Made by a program: the position numbers and the translations under genes. From assembly GCF_002204745.1 (NCBI RefSeq), contig NZ_NIRR01000001.1, positions 1 to 64,000 on the forward strand: a stretch of 64,000 nucleotides of DNA, in the 5' to 3' direction. The DNA is from Hymenobacter amundsenii (GTDB taxonomy: Bacteria; Bacteroidota; Bacteroidia; Cytophagales; Hymenobacteraceae). Under the pieces are notes generated by a model. That model saw only the letters and a program-made list of their open reading frames with translations, had not been told where the DNA came from and did no database searches. Position 1 is the stretch's first letter, and each line of letters opens with the position of its first letter. Of the stretch, positions 27,443 through 37,308 are shown piece by piece.

Positions 27443-30400
27443 CTAGTCAATCAATACGGCCCGATCATTCAGCAGGTCGTCTTCGACTTGCTTGAACTTC
27501 ACGTCGCGCACGATGCGGCCGTCCATGTATTGTACGCTCACTTTTTCGTTGCGGTTGGCTACTTTCTGCGACTTGGCAGGCTGCTGCTTCTCCATGGTTT
27601 GGGTCATGGCGCCATCCTGCTCCAAGTCTTCGGGGCCCGCGCCGAGCGAAACCGACGAAGTTTCCTTCTGGGCTTGCAGCTTGGGCTGGGGCGGGGCCAC
27701 CGGCAACTCGTCCTCGGTGAAGTACTCGAATTCGTCTTCGCCATCCTGCCCGGCATGGGTCGGTACGTCGGCCCGGAACAGGAACTGGATGGTGTCCTCG
27801 TTCACCTTGCTGATCATCTGCTTGAAGAGCTCGAACGACTCGAACTTGTACACCAGCAGCGGGTCTTTCTGCTCGTACACGGCGTTCTGCACTACCTGCT
27901 TAAGGTCGTCCATGGCGCGCAGGTGCTTGGTCCAGGCTTCGTCGATGACGGCCAGCACTACCACTTTTTCCATGCCCCGGATTACCTCATGGCCCTTGTT
28001 GGCCTGGGCGCGGCGCAGGTTGGCAATGGCCTGGACCTGCTTGCGGCCATCAGTAAACGGCACCGCAATGTTCTCGTAGGGCGCGTTCTGTTGCAGCAGG
28101 TCATTGATCAGCCCCATGGAGTTGCCGGCAATGAACTCGTTTTTGCTGTGGTAGTAGCCCAGCGCCTCATCGTAGAGCTGCTGAGTGAGCTGACCAGCGT
28201 TCATACCGCTCAGCTGCTGGCCCGTGAGGTGGGTGTCGTAGCCGAAGATGCGGATGATGGCCAGCTTGAAATCCTCGAAATCGTTGCTGCCCTTGTGGCC
28301 GATTACGATGTCTTCGCAGACGTCGTAAATCATGTTCCAGATATCGAGCTCGAGCCGTTCGCCGTGCAGGGCATTGCGGCGGCGCTTGTACACCACCTCG
28401 CGCTGGGCGTTCATCACATCGTCGTACTCCAGCAGGCGCTTGCGGATGCCGAAGTTGTTCTCCTCCACTTTCTTCTGAGCCCGCTCAATCGAGCTGGTAA
28501 TCATCGAGTGCTGAATCACTTCGCCTTCTTCCAGACCCATCCGGTCCATGAGCTTGGCAATGCGGTCGGAGCCGAACAGGCGCATCAGGTTGTCTTCCAG
28601 GCTCACAAAGAACTGGCTGGAGCCCGGGTCGCCCTGGCGGCCGGCGCGGCCCCGCAGCTGGCGGTCGACGCGGCGGGACTCGTGGCGCTCGGTGCCGATA
28701 ATGGCCAGGCCGCCCGAACCTTTGGACGTTTCGCGCAGCTTAATGTCGGTGCCGCGGCCAGCCATGTTGGTGGCAATGGTGACGGTGCCAGGGTAGCCCG
28801 CGCCGGCCACGATTTCGGCCTCGCGCTGGTTCTGCTTGGCATTGAGCACTTCGTGCGGAATGCCCTTGAACTTGAGCATCCGGCTCACCAGCTCCGAAAT
28901 CTCGACGCTCGTGGTACCGACCAGCACGGGGCGACCGGCCTGCACGAGCTCCTGTATTTCGTCGGCCACAGCGTTGTACTTCTCGCGTACCGTTTTGTAC
29001 ACCTTGTCGTCCTCGTCCTTGCGGGCGATGCCGCGGTTGGTGGGCACCACCACCACGTCGAGCTTATAGATTTCCCAGAACTCGCCAGCTTCGGTTTCGG
29101 CCGTACCCGTCATGCCGCCCAGCTTGTGGTACATGCGGAAGTAGTTCTGGAGCGTAACGGTAGCGTAGGTCTGGGTCAACTCCTCGACGCGCACGTTTTC
29201 TTTGGCCTCCAGGGCCTGGTGCAAGCCGTCGGAGTAGCGGCGGCCTTCCATTACGCGGCCGGTCTGCTCATCCACGATTTTCACTTTGCCATCCTCGGTG
29301 AGGATGTACTGGTCGTCGCGCTCAAACAGCGTGTAAGCTTTCAGGAGCTGGTTGATGGTGTGCACGCGCTCCGACTGCTGCTGGAAGTCGTCCATCACCT
29401 TTTCCTTGGCGTGGAGCTTTTCCTCGGTGCTTAACTCGGTGTTCTTCTCGATGACGGCCAGTTCCGAGCCGATGTCGGGCATAATGAACAGACGGGTGTC
29501 TTCGCCCTCACCGGTAATCAGGTCGAGGCCCTTTTCAGTTAGCTCAATCTGGTTGTTCTTCTCGTCAATTGTGAAGAACAGCGGCTGGTCGGCCTGGGGC
29601 ATCTGGCGCGAGTTGTCCTGGAGGTAGAAGTTTTCCACCTTCAGCAAAATGGCGCGCATGCCGGTTTCGCTCAGGAATTTGATGAGCGGCTTGCTCTTGG
29701 GCAGTCCGCGGAAGGCGCGGAACAGCATCAAACCACCTTCACCCTCCTTAGGGCCGTCGTTGCCCTCCTTGATGAGCTTGCGGGCCTCCACGAGGTAGTT
29801 CTGCACCTGCTTTTTTTGGGCATCTACTACCTTCTGAATCCGGGGCTTGAGCTGGTAGAACTCGTGCACGTCGCCGCGCGGAATCGGACCCGAGATGATG
29901 AGCGGCGTCCGGGCATCATCAATCAGCACGGAGTCCACTTCGTCGACCATGGCGTAGTGATGCTTGCGCTGCACCAGCTCCTGAGGGTCGCGGGCCATGT
30001 TGTCGCGCAGGTAGTCGAAGCCGAATTCGTTGTTGGTGCCGTAGGTAATGTCGGCCAGATATGCCTGGCGGCGGGCGTCGGTGTTAGGCTGGTGCTTGTC
30101 GATGCAGTCCACCGTGATGCCATGGAATTCGAACAACGGCGCGTTCCACTCCGAGTCGCGCTTGGCCAGGTAGTCGTTCACCGTTACTAGGTGCACGCCG
30201 CGGCGGGCCAGGGCATTGAGGAAGGAAGGAAGCGTCGAAACCAGCGTTTTGCCTTCGCCGGTGGCCATTTCGGCAATCTTGCCCTGGTGCAGCACTACGC
30301 CGCCGATCAGCTGCACATCGTAGTGCACCATGTCCCAGGTAATTTCGGCACCAGCAGCCAACCATTTGTTTTTCCAAATGGCCTTATCGCCCTCAATCAC

Positions 30401-30847
30401 GACGTTGCCCTTGCGGCTGGCGTATTCGCGGTCGTAATCGGAAGCCGTTACTACGAGCTGCTTGTTTTCGGCGTAGCGGCGGGCGGTTTCCTTGGTAATG
30501 GCGAACGAGAGAGGCAACACCTCCATCAGCACCACTTCCAGCTCCTTGTTGCGCTGCTTTTCGAGGGCGTCAATCTGATCGAAGATTTCTTCCTTCTGGA
30601 GCGCGTCGAGGGTTTCGCCGTTCACGCGGCCGTGCAGGCCGGCGAGTTGGTCGTCGAGGGTTTTGAGGTGGGCGTCGATGCGGGCCCGGACCTCGTTGGT
30701 ACGGGCACGGAGCTCGTCGTCGCTGATGGGTGCCAGTTTGGCATATTCGGCGTTAATCAGCGCCACGTACGGGACAATCTCCTTCAGGTCCTTGTCGGAT
30801 TTCGACCCGAACAATTTGGCGACAGTCTTCCCTAGAAAATCAAGCAT
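27443..30847 (-). CDS. secA: Protein translocase motor SecA
   Basis: A 1134-residue ATPase that drives proteins through SecYEG. Walker A MATGEGKT lies at about residues 194-201, [13 protein letters not shown] is the DEAD-type Walker B, and [15 protein letters not shown] and [20 protein letters not shown] belong to the second nucleotide-binding domain. It is longer than the about 900 residues of the E. coli protein because of internal insertions usual in Bacteroidota. The C-terminus ends ...NDRAVLID and has no CxCx-CH zinc motif. It is transcribed alone, from a candidate -7 box at 30884-30891 to its own terminator. It supplies the many exported proteins in this window. Confidence 0.98.
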   Translation of the reverse strand: MLDFLGKTVAKLFGSKSDKDLKEIVPYVALINAEYAKLAPISDDELRARTNEVRARIDAHLKTLDDQLAGLHGRVNGETLDALQKEEIFDQIDALEKQRNKELEVVLMEVLPLSFAITKETARRYAENKQLVVTASDYDREYASRKGNVVIEGDKAIWKNKWLAAGAEITWDMVHYDVQLIGGVVLHQGKIAEMATGEGKTLVSTLPSFLNALARRGVHLVTVNDYLAKRDSEWNAPLFEFHGITVDCIDKHQPNTDARRQAYLADITYGTNNEFGFDYLRDNMARDPQELVQRKHHYAMVDEVDSVLIDDARTPLIISGPIPRGDVHEFYQLKPRIQKVVDAQKKQVQNYLVEARKLIKEGNDGPKEGEGGLMLFRAFRGLPKSKPLIKFLSETGMRAILLKVENFYLQDNSRQMPQADQPLFFTIDEKNNQIELTEKGLDLITGEGEDTRLFIMPDIGSELAVIEKNTELSTEEKLHAKEKVMDDFQQQSERVHTINQLLKAYTLFERDDQYILTEDGKVKIVDEQTGRVMEGRRYSDGLHQALEAKENVRVEELTQTYATVTLQNYFRMYHKLGGMTGTAETEAGEFWEIYKLDVVVVPTNRGIARKDEDDKVYKTVREKYNAVADEIQELVQAGRPVLVGTTSVEISELVSRMLKFKGIPHEVLNAKQNQREAEIVAGAGYPGTVTIATNMAGRGTDIKLRETSKGSGGLAIIGTERHESRRVDRQLRGRAGRQGDPGSSQFFVSLEDNLMRLFGSDRIAKLMDRMGLEEGEVIQHSMITSSIERAQKKVEENNFGIRKRLLEYDDVMNAQREVVYKRRRNALHGERLELDIWNMIYDVCEDIVIGHKGSNDFEDFKLAIIRIFGYDTHLTGQQLSGMNAGQLTQQLYDEALGYYHSKNEFIAGNSMGLINDLLQQNAPYENIAVPFTDGRKQVQAIANLRRAQANKGHEVIRGMEKVVVLAVIDEAWTKHLRAMDDLKQVVQNAVYEQKDPLLVYKFESFELFKQMISKVNEDTIQFLFRADVPTHAGQDGEDEFEYFTEDELPVAPPQPKLQAQKETSSVSLGAGPEDLEQDGAMTQTMEKQQPAKSQKVANRNEKVSVQYMDGRIVRDVKFKQVEDDLLNDRAVLID

Positions 30848-30883
30848 GTTGGTTTACCTTAATTGAAACGCCGGGGCGCAACT

Positions 30884-30891
30884 CAAATTTA
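30884..30891 (-). promoter_or_regulatory. Candidate -7 promoter element for secA
   Basis: The minus strand reads taaatttg, an exact TAnnTTTG match, 36 bases before the secA ATG. This would give a leader of about 30 bases. A -33 element is not evident. Confidence 0.5.
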
Positions 30892-30956
30892 CGGCGATTT
30901 TCGGGAATACCCCGGCTCTTTTACCGTCACTACGTCGCCCCGACCCCCGAAACGAC

Positions 30957-30988
30957 AAACCCCGCACCTCAAAGAGTGTGCGGGGTTT
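30957..30988 (-). terminator. Terminator downstream of glf
   Basis: An 11-base perfect stem (aaaccccgcac/gtgcggggttt) with a 10-base loop lies 83 bases downstream of the glf stop on the minus strand, with a modest T-rich tail. Confidence 0.75.
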
Positions 30989-31071
30989 GCCTAGTCGGAT
31001 TACTTGTCAGGTAGTGAAGCCGAGCGAATTAGTGACTGAACAGTTGAATCGCTGATTCACTCAGCACTCAT

Positions 31072-32253
31072 TTACTTCTTGGCCGGGTCGCGGGGCACGA
31101 GCTTTTCCATGATGGAAGTGGAGCCGATGATGGCGGGCTTTTTGGGCTTGTCGGCCATTTCCGGGGTGGCGGTCAGCTTTTTGTAAAGCGTTAATGCCTG
31201 GGCTACTACCTGGTCCATGTTGTAGTACTTGTAGGTAGCCAGACGGCCCACAAAGTGTACGTTTGGGGTTTCGTCGGCCAGCTTCTTATACTTATTGTAG
31301 AGCTCGGCATTTTCCAGGCGCGGTACGGGATAGTACGGGTCGCCCTCGGCCTTGGGGTACTCGTACACGATGGCCGTTTTGGGGTGCTGCTGGCCGGTGA
31401 GGGCCTTGAACTCGGTGATGCGCGTGTAGAGGTTGTCGTTGGGATAGTTGACCACCGGCGCGGCCAGGTAGTTCTCGGTATTCAGCGTTTCGTGCTTGAA
31501 CTCCAGGGAGCGGTAGGGCAGCTTGCCGTACTGGAAATCGAAAAACTCATCGACCGGACCCGTGAAAATCATTTCCTTGAACGGAATGAAGTCGATGATG
31601 TCGTGGTAGTCGGTGTTGAGCATCACCTTGATATTCGGGTGATCCAGCAGCCGCTCGAACATGCGGGTATAGCCGTGCAGAGGCATGGCCTGGTAGGTGT
31701 CGGTGAAATACCGGTCGTCGCGGTTGGTGCGGGTGGGTACGCGGCTGGTCACCGACTTATCGAGCTCCGAAGGGTCCATGCCCCACTGCTTGCGGGTGTA
31801 GTTGCGGAAGAATTTTTCGTACAGCTCCCGGCCCACCTTGCTCACTACCACATCTTCGGACGTGCGGATAACCGGCACTGCCTCGGCCACCGACGCGAAA
31901 AACTCCTCTACTTCGAAGCTATTCAGCTTGAGCCCGTAGAGCTTGTTGATGGTATCGAGGTTAATGGGCATCGGTACCATTTGGCCGTCAACGGAAGCCA
32001 GCACGCGGTGCTCATAGGGCCGCCAATCGGTAAAATCGGACAGGTATTCGAATACGTCCTTGGAGTTGGTATGGAAGATGTGCGGGCCATATTTGTGCAC
32101 CAGAATACCGTCCTCGTTGTAATGGTCGTAGGCGTTGCCGGCAATGTGGTTGCGCTTATCTACAACCAGCACTTTTTTATTGGAGCGGGTGGCCAGCCGC
32201 TCGGCCAGCACACTACCGGCAAATCCGGCCCCGACAATTAGATAGTCAAACAT
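31072..32253 (-). CDS. glf: UDP-galactopyranose mutase
   Basis: A 393-residue FAD enzyme that converts UDP-galactopyranose to UDP-galactofuranose for surface glycans. The N-terminal Rossmann motif YLIVGAGFAGSVLAERLA is followed by KRNHIAGNAYD and KYGPHIFHTN; WRPYEHRVLASVDGQMVPMP and YTRKQWGMDPSELD are further family hallmarks. Length is normal. A glycosyltransferase gene lies 177 bases upstream on the same strand, and together they suggest a galactofuranose-containing polysaccharide or glycolipid. The enzyme call is firm; the glycan is inference. Confidence 0.96.
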   Translation of the reverse strand: MFDYLIVGAGFAGSVLAERLATRSNKKVLVVDKRNHIAGNAYDHYNEDGILVHKYGPHIFHTNSKDVFEYLSDFTDWRPYEHRVLASVDGQMVPMPINLDTINKLYGLKLNSFEVEEFFASVAEAVPVIRTSEDVVVSKVGRELYEKFFRNYTRKQWGMDPSELDKSVTSRVPTRTNRDDRYFTDTYQAMPLHGYTRMFERLLDHPNIKVMLNTDYHDIIDFIPFKEMIFTGPVDEFFDFQYGKLPYRSLEFKHETLNTENYLAAPVVNYPNDNLYTRITEFKALTGQQHPKTAIVYEYPKAEGDPYYPVPRLENAELYNKYKKLADETPNVHFVGRLATYKYYNMDQVVAQALTLYKKLTATPEMADKPKKPAIIGSTSIMEKLVPRDPAKK

Positions 32254-32430
32254 AAAGCGGTGTTTGGGAAGTTAAAAAGAGGGGAAATAGGGCAGGATGA
32301 AAAAATTAGGCACGCAGCGTATTCCGACTAGTGTAACCGCTTAAACGGTATTTGTTCTAATTGCACAGCATCCGTTCCAGCTTTAATTATCTGCCCGAAT
32401 TTTGGCTGCTAACCATTCTGTACTAAGGCA

Positions 32431-33624
32431 TTATTTACTGGCCTGCTGCTGCATGAGGTCTACCATCTGCTGCCAGGTTTGATCCCAACTGATGGTGGCC
32501 AAGTAATCATCGGTACGTTGGCGCCAATCGGCATCCTGGGTCTGGGTGAGGGCTATTTCGATTGCCTGACCGAACTCGGTGGCAGTGGCGGCAACCTGCA
32601 CCAGCTTCAACTCACCGTAGGGCCGCACTACGTCGCGGATGGGAGTGCTGACAACGGGGCAGCCGGCGGCCAGATACTCGGGCGTTTTAGTGGGCGAAAT
32701 AAACTTCGTGCTCTCGTTATCAGCGAAGAGCAGCGTAGCCACATCCCAACCCCGCAAGTAGGCAGGTAGTTCCTGATAATCCTTACCGCCGAGATAATGA
32801 ATATTGGCATTGCCAGGCAGCGTAGCCGGGTCGATTTTGACTACCGGCCCGATAATGACAAACTGCCACTCGGGATGCGCTTCGGCCAACTGGCCCAACA
32901 AGTCAATATCGAGTCGCTCATCAATCACCCCGAAAAAGCCAACGCGGGGGTGGGCAATTCCAGCCTGGTCGGTAGGCTCGGTCATTTCGTGGCGGGCCTG
33001 GCCGAAGTGGTCTTTGTCGATGCTGCTCGGAAAGGGGTAAGCGGCGGCGTGCTGCTCGCGCTTGGCCTCGTAAAGCGTGTGGCCACCGGTAAATACCAAA
33101 TCGGCTTTCCGGAACAACTCTTGCTCCCGCTCGCGCAACTCGGGCGGCGCGAACTTGAAGTTGGCCAGCTCGTCCATGCAGTCATACACCGTCAGGACCG
33201 GCGCGAAGCCACGCGACTTGCCCAGGGCCATTGGGGTGTAGTACCAGAACAGGTACTTGATAATATCCTGGTCTTGGAAGAGCTGTTGTAATAATTGCTG
33301 CTGCGCCTCATCGGCGGCCGGCGCATCGTGGCGCAGGTTTTCGGGCAGGTGAGCCACCACCACTTTCAGGCCGTGGGGGCGCTCTTTTATTTCAAGGTGG
33401 GGCGCTACCTGGTCGTTATCGTGGTAAAACGCGTCTTCCACGTAAAATACCGGTCCCTGCTGAGCAAAGCGCGACATCAGGTGCTGGGGCCGCTGCCACA
33501 CAAAATCCCAGTGGAGGTGGGCAAAGCACACCACGGCGGGTAGCTGATAAGCGGCAGACGGGTTGGAGGAATTAGCAGCGTGGGCGGTGCGCACGGACGA
33601 TTCCGCCGGCGAAGCAAGCGACAT
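32431..33624 (-). CDS. Glycosyltransferase (GT-B fold, family 1/4-like)
   Basis: A 397-residue cytoplasmic glycosyltransferase. The N-terminal VCFAHLHWDFVWQRPQHLM carries the WQRPQ motif of a group of GT-B enzymes. The C-terminal domain has RVGFFGVIDERLDIDLLGQL and the nucleotide-sugar signature SPTKTPEYLAAGCPVVSTP with its E-x-x-A-x-G-x-P pattern. The first about 25 residues are Ser/Ala-rich and probably disordered. It lies upstream of glf on the same strand and may transfer galactofuranose or build the acceptor. Exact donor unknown. Confidence 0.87.
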   Translation of the reverse strand: MSLASPAESSVRTAHAANSSNPSAAYQLPAVVCFAHLHWDFVWQRPQHLMSRFAQQGPVFYVEDAFYHDNDQVAPHLEIKERPHGLKVVVAHLPENLRHDAPAADEAQQQLLQQLFQDQDIIKYLFWYYTPMALGKSRGFAPVLTVYDCMDELANFKFAPPELREREQELFRKADLVFTGGHTLYEAKREQHAAAYPFPSSIDKDHFGQARHEMTEPTDQAGIAHPRVGFFGVIDERLDIDLLGQLAEAHPEWQFVIIGPVVKIDPATLPGNANIHYLGGKDYQELPAYLRGWDVATLLFADNESTKFISPTKTPEYLAAGCPVVSTPIRDVVRPYGELKLVQVAATATEFGQAIEIALTQTQDADWRQRTDDYLATISWDQTWQQMVDLMQQQASK

Positions 33625-33835
33625 AGAAAGCGAGATAAAGAATGAGGAACTTCCGGTGGCTACGCAGGTCTGTCGGACCGGGGTTCACTCGCCTATACGC
33701 CCGCTATTTCAAAAGGATATTGTCGAGCTGACACTATTTTTTTTGGCCAGTATCCGCTAATCATATTAGCACCTGTTTTATCAAACCTTTCTGCCACTCC
33801 TAAGTTATGCGGCAGCCCTAATGCCAATCGGCAGC

Positions 33836-34354
33836 TCAACCCAGCAGACACTGCATTTCCACCGCATCCTGCCACCCTTCGGCGGTGCGCAACCACTCGC
33901 GCCGCACGCCTACCCGCTCGAACCCGGCCGCCGCGAACAGGCGCAAGCTTGCCTCATTATCGGCCCCGATGGTGCAGGAAAGCTGATGCAGGCGCAATAC
34001 CTGGCGGGCGTAAGGCAACAACAACTCCAACGCAGCCCGGGCGTAGCCCCGCTGCCGGTGGGCCGCCAGCACCGTAATGCCCACCCCCGCCCGCTGGTGC
34101 AGCGGCTCGAACCCGAACAGATCGAGAGTTCCCACTGCCGCGCCGCTAGCCTGGTCTTGCAATACCAGCCGCAGCTGCCGCACCTCAAAAAAATCGACCG
34201 CCGCGTTGTCTAGGTACAGGCGCAGCACGTGCCGCGACACGGGCGCCAGCGTATCGGACACGCCCCAGACGGCCGGGTCATTTTCCAGCTGGTAGAGGAA
34301 CTCCAGGTCGTCGGCTTCCAGGGGGCGCAGAGTCAGCAGGTCGGATTGGAGCAT
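33836..34354 (-). CDS. GNAT-family N-acetyltransferase
   Basis: A 172-residue acetyltransferase of the RimJ/RimL type. LTLRPLEADDLEFLYQLEND opens the fold, VGTLDLFGFEPLHQRAGVGI precedes the acetyl-CoA loop LAAHRQRGYARAALELLLPY, and NEASLRLFAAAGFERVGVRR closes it. Length is normal. Substrate cannot be inferred. It is a single gene, divergent from the exported protein at 34468. Confidence 0.9.
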   Translation of the reverse strand: MLQSDLLTLRPLEADDLEFLYQLENDPAVWGVSDTLAPVSRHVLRLYLDNAAVDFFEVRQLRLVLQDQASGAAVGTLDLFGFEPLHQRAGVGITVLAAHRQRGYARAALELLLPYARQVLRLHQLSCTIGADNEASLRLFAAAGFERVGVRREWLRTAEGWQDAVEMQCLLG

Positions 34355-34467
34355 ATGGGCGGTGAGTGGCAGGTCAGAAAATATATGTTAGCGGACATAT
34401 ACCGCCTTCATGTTGCTAATCGTTAGGCAGCTAGTTATTTTTCTTCCATCATTATCCTCCTTCCGCT

Positions 34468-35280
34468 ATGGTTAAGCGCTTCTACTTATCCGTTATGTTA
34501 CTGCTGGTTGCTACTGCCAGCGGCTACGCGCAAAGTATGCTCTACCTGGATGCGCGGCTGGGGATCAACCACAATCAAGCTGAAGGCGCTTATTTCGGCA
34601 AAGATAAGCCACCATTCAAGCCATATAGCACGCTAAAAGATATGAGCTTTGATGAGCAGGGCGTGCTGATGCTGCGGCTTCAGGTAAAAGAGACGTTCGG
34701 CATTGCTGCCGGTTACAGCGGTGGGTCGCTGGCCTGGGCATATAGCCTTCAGATGCCCCAGCAGTATACAGTTAACCCTTTTCATCCGGAATGGAAGGGA
34801 CATGGAACCGGCGTATACATGCACCAGTTACCACTATTGTTCAGCAAAACATTCCGGGAAATAAACCTGCGTGAAATTGACACGGTCCGCCACACCTACC
34901 TAGCCAGCTTTCGGTTGGATGCAGTGCTGGGCGGCGGACTAAATCGCCTAGGCAACACCTGTCTGAATTGTGGAGGAGTGAGTGCCGGTGGCTTGTTTTA
35001 CGATACTATCGACTTCCGCCAAACCATCATCGTGCGTCGCAAGTGGGGCGGCTTTCTGATGGGCGGCGTTACGGCCCGCTTCTACCGGTTGGGCAAGGAG
35101 CGGCTGAACCTGAGCGTTTACTATACCCAGGGCCTAACGGATATGCTGTTGGTGCCGGTGCAGTATCAGTACAATTCGCAACGCGGGGCCACTACGCTCC
35201 ACATCCGTGGTTCCGGGTTTAGCGCTACGCTGGGCGTACCCATCCGGCTGAAAACGTTCGGCAAAGCACCACCGAGCTAA
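34468..35280 (+). CDS. Exported protein, probable outer-membrane beta-barrel
   Basis: A 270-residue protein with a signal peptide (residues 1-21, ending SGYAQ). It has repeated amphipathic strands ending in aromatic residues (LAWAYSLQMPQQYTVNPF, GFLMGGVTARFYRLG, RLNLSVYYTQGLTD) and a terminal strand FSATLGVPIRLKTF, as in small outer-membrane barrels. Two Cys (NTCLNCGG) could form a loop disulfide. I do not recognise a family. It converges with the ABC ATPase gene. Confidence 0.78.
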   Translation: MVKRFYLSVMLLLVATASGYAQSMLYLDARLGINHNQAEGAYFGKDKPPFKPYSTLKDMSFDEQGVLMLRLQVKETFGIAAGYSGGSLAWAYSLQMPQQYTVNPFHPEWKGHGTGVYMHQLPLLFSKTFREINLREIDTVRHTYLASFRLDAVLGGGLNRLGNTCLNCGGVSAGGLFYDTIDFRQTIIVRRKWGGFLMGGVTARFYRLGKERLNLSVYYTQGLTDMLLVPVQYQYNSQRGATTLHIRGSGFSATLGVPIRLKTFGKAPPS

Positions 35281-35307
35281 ATAGACAGAACTATTCGCCA
35301 ACCTGAG

Positions 35308-36306
35308 TTAATCGATGAACGAAACTGGCGCGTCGGGGGCCAACACCACCACTACTGCCACGCCGGGCGCTACCGTGGCGGCTGGCAGGCGCACGCGGAT
35401 CAGGGTGGCGGCAAGCTGCACTTCAGCCTCGTAGTAGCTACCTAGGAACCGTACGGCCCGCATGATTCCGGCTACGCCCGGGTGGCCGGCGGGGGCTAAA
35501 ACCAGGTTTTCGGGGCGTACCAGCAGGACGGAGCCGGGCAGCTTGCGGCTCGGGGCAGCCAGCAAAGCCCGCATGGCCGCCCCATCAAGGCGGTTGTAGT
35601 CGCCGAACAGGGCGGCCACGTACTCGCTGACCGGCTGGCGGTACACCTGCTCGGGCGGGCCCTGCTGCACGAGGCGGCCGCGCTCCAACACCATCAGCTC
35701 ATCGGCCCAGGGCAGCGTGTCGGTGGGGTCGTGCGATACCAGCAGGCAGGTGATGCGGAGCTCCTCCCCCACTTCCCGAATGATGGTCTGAAGCTGCTGC
35801 TTGTGCACCCGGTCGAGGTTGGAGAAGGGCTCGTCGAGCAGTAGCAGGCGCGGGGCCGTGAGCAGCAGCCGCGCCAGGGCCACCCGCTGCTGCTCGCCAC
35901 CCGAAAGCTGGTTGGTGCGCCGGGCCATGAGGCCGCTGATGCGGCAGACCTCGTACACCTGCTGGGCCTCGGCGGCGGGGCGCTTGTTGGCATAGCGCAG
36001 CACCTGCTCCACCCGTAACGATTTTGGCAAATCCGACTTCTGCGACAAGTACACGATACCCGGATGGCCCGGCACCAGCACTTCTTGGGGCCCTCGCACC
36101 CGCCGCCCCGTCAGTCGCACCTCGCCCGCCGTGGGCTGCACCAGCCCGGCAATCACCTGCAACAACGTACTCTTGCCCGCCCCCGACTCACCGGCCAATG
36201 CCAGCTTTCGGCCCAGCGGCTGCTCAAAATTGATGTTCTTCAGCACCGTCGCCCCACGTTCTTCCAGGCTGATATTAGCTACGGCCAGGAAGTCGGTATC
36301 AGGCAT
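35308..36306 (-). CDS. ABC transporter ATP-binding protein (importer type with TOBE-like domain)
   Basis: A 332-residue nucleotide-binding subunit: Walker A GESGAGKST (about residues 36-44), Q-loop YLSQKSD, signature LSGGEQQRVALA, Walker B RLLLLDEPFSN and switch His VSHDPTDTLP. The C-terminal about 90 residues (SVLLVRPENLVLAP...) resemble a TOBE-type regulatory domain of the CysA/FbpC/PotA group, which suggests iron, sulfate or polyamine import. No permease or binding-protein gene lies adjacent. The start at 36306 is chosen because the longer frame to 36489 is not protein-like. It is followed by dapF upstream on the same strand. Confidence 0.9.
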   Translation of the reverse strand: MPDTDFLAVANISLEERGATVLKNINFEQPLGRKLALAGESGAGKSTLLQVIAGLVQPTAGEVRLTGRRVRGPQEVLVPGHPGIVYLSQKSDLPKSLRVEQVLRYANKRPAAEAQQVYEVCRISGLMARRTNQLSGGEQQRVALARLLLTAPRLLLLDEPFSNLDRVHKQQLQTIIREVGEELRITCLLVSHDPTDTLPWADELMVLERGRLVQQGPPEQVYRQPVSEYVAALFGDYNRLDGAAMRALLAAPSRKLPGSVLLVRPENLVLAPAGHPGVAGIMRAVRFLGSYYEAEVQLAATLIRVRLPAATVAPGVAVVVVLAPDAPVSFID

Positions 36307-36352
36307 GAAGGGGGAATCAGGGCGGGTTATCGGAGGCAAATGGTGCTTTATA

Positions 36353-37147
36353 CTACACTGTTCCTTCGAACACGTAGGTGGCGGGGCCACTGAGGAAAAC
36401 GTTCGTGAACGAGCCGTCGGGCTTAGCCTCGAAGGCCACGCGCAGGTCGCCGCCGGGGGTGCGCAGGTGCACGGGGGTGGCCGCTCCACGCCGGGATGCT
36501 GCCAGGGCCACGGCCGTAACGCCGGTACCGCAGCTCAGGGTTTCGTCTTCTACGCCCCGCTCGTAGGTACGCACCTGCCAGGGCTGGCCGGGCGTGGCGG
36601 GCGGTTCCACGAAGTTCACGTTGGTGCCTTTTTCGCGGAACAGCTCGCCGTAGCGGAGGGCCCGGCCCTCAGCAAACACATTCAACTCGGCAAGCGTGCT
36701 GGCGGGCTGGAAGCGTACAAGGTGGGGCGAGCCGGTGTCGAGAAACACACCGTAATCTTCCACGTCCTGCTGGCCGATAACGTCCTGCATGCGCAGGTGC
36801 ACGGTGCCGTCGGCATCTACGCGGGCCTCGTGGGGGCCGTCGGCGGCCAGGAAGCGGGTTTCATTGTTTATCACACCTAGCTGTCGGGCGAAGGCCACCG
36901 TGCAGCGCCCCCCGTTGCCGCACATCGAGCCCAGGTAGCCGTCGGCATTGAAATACACCATTTCGAAATCGTACTGCGGATGCTGGCGCAGCAGAATCAG
37001 GCCGTCGGCCCCAATGCCGCGGCGCCGGTCACAGAGGTGGCGCACGCGCTGGTGGTCGGCAGCATCGAACTGGTGGGCCCGGTCATCGACCATTACAAAG
37101 TCGTTGCCGGTACCCTGGTATTTGAAGAAGTGCAGCGTGGGGCTCAT
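36353..37147 (-). CDS. dapF: Diaminopimelate epimerase
   Basis: A 264-residue cofactor-independent epimerase converting LL- to meso-diaminopimelate for lysine and peptidoglycan synthesis. Both catalytic cysteines are visible, in MCGNGGRC and SCGTGVTAV, along with YQGTGNDFVMVDDR and GTGSPHLV-like DTGSPHLV. The start at 37147 (MSPTLHFFKYQGTGNDF) is placed by the family N-terminus. Its upstream region is one arm of a long palindrome with a -7 box five bases before the ATG. Confidence 0.96.
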   Translation of the reverse strand: MSPTLHFFKYQGTGNDFVMVDDRAHQFDAADHQRVRHLCDRRRGIGADGLILLRQHPQYDFEMVYFNADGYLGSMCGNGGRCTVAFARQLGVINNETRFLAADGPHEARVDADGTVHLRMQDVIGQQDVEDYGVFLDTGSPHLVRFQPASTLAELNVFAEGRALRYGELFREKGTNVNFVEPPATPGQPWQVRTYERGVEDETLSCGTGVTAVALAASRRGAATPVHLRTPGGDLRVAFEAKPDGSFTNVFLSGPATYVFEGTV

Positions 37148-37152
37148 GGTAG

Positions 37153-37160
37153 CAAAGGTA
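37153..37160 (-). promoter_or_regulatory. Candidate -7 promoter element for dapF
   Basis: The minus strand reads tacctttg, an exact TAnnTTTG match, ending only 5 bases before the dapF ATG. If used, the transcript would be leaderless or nearly so. No clear -33 box is present. Confidence 0.5.
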
Positions 37161-37294
37161 GGGGTTGACGACGTAGGGGCGAGGCTTGCGCCCGCCCGCT
37201 GCTCGCACTGTTTCAACGGCTCTGTTCAATGTTATGCTGTTCAACGGCCCACATGGCGGGCGGGGGCAAGCCCCGTCCCTACGTCGTCAACCCC

Positions 37295-37302
37295 TACCTT
37301 TG
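37295..37302 (+). promoter_or_regulatory. Candidate -7 promoter element for the methyltransferase gene
   Basis: The plus strand reads tacctttg, the mirror image of the dapF box, ending 6 bases before the ATG at 37309. The two divergent genes therefore have almost the same upstream sequence. Confidence 0.5.
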
Positions 37303-37308
37303 CCCTGC

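Larger units (their letters stand above)
37150..37306. repeat. Long palindrome filling the dapF / methyltransferase intergenic region
   Basis: Arms of about 49 bases (37151-37199 and 37256-37304) are inverted near-copies around a 56-base spacer. They contain ggcttgcgcccgcccgc and its partner gcgggcgggggcaagcc, and further out gttgacgacgtaggg. The arms reach within a few bases of both start codons. The GC-rich inner part recurs at 39294-39380. Confidence 0.9.

Noticed and set aside
27407-29434. Long plus-strand reading frame of 675 codons
   Set aside because: It lies wholly opposite secA, has no family motif and arises from GC-rich codon structure on the other strand.
35308-37147. ABC ATPase and dapF as one functional unit
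   Set aside because: They are only 46 bases apart on one strand and may be co-transcribed, but no transporter subunit or lysine gene supports a shared role.
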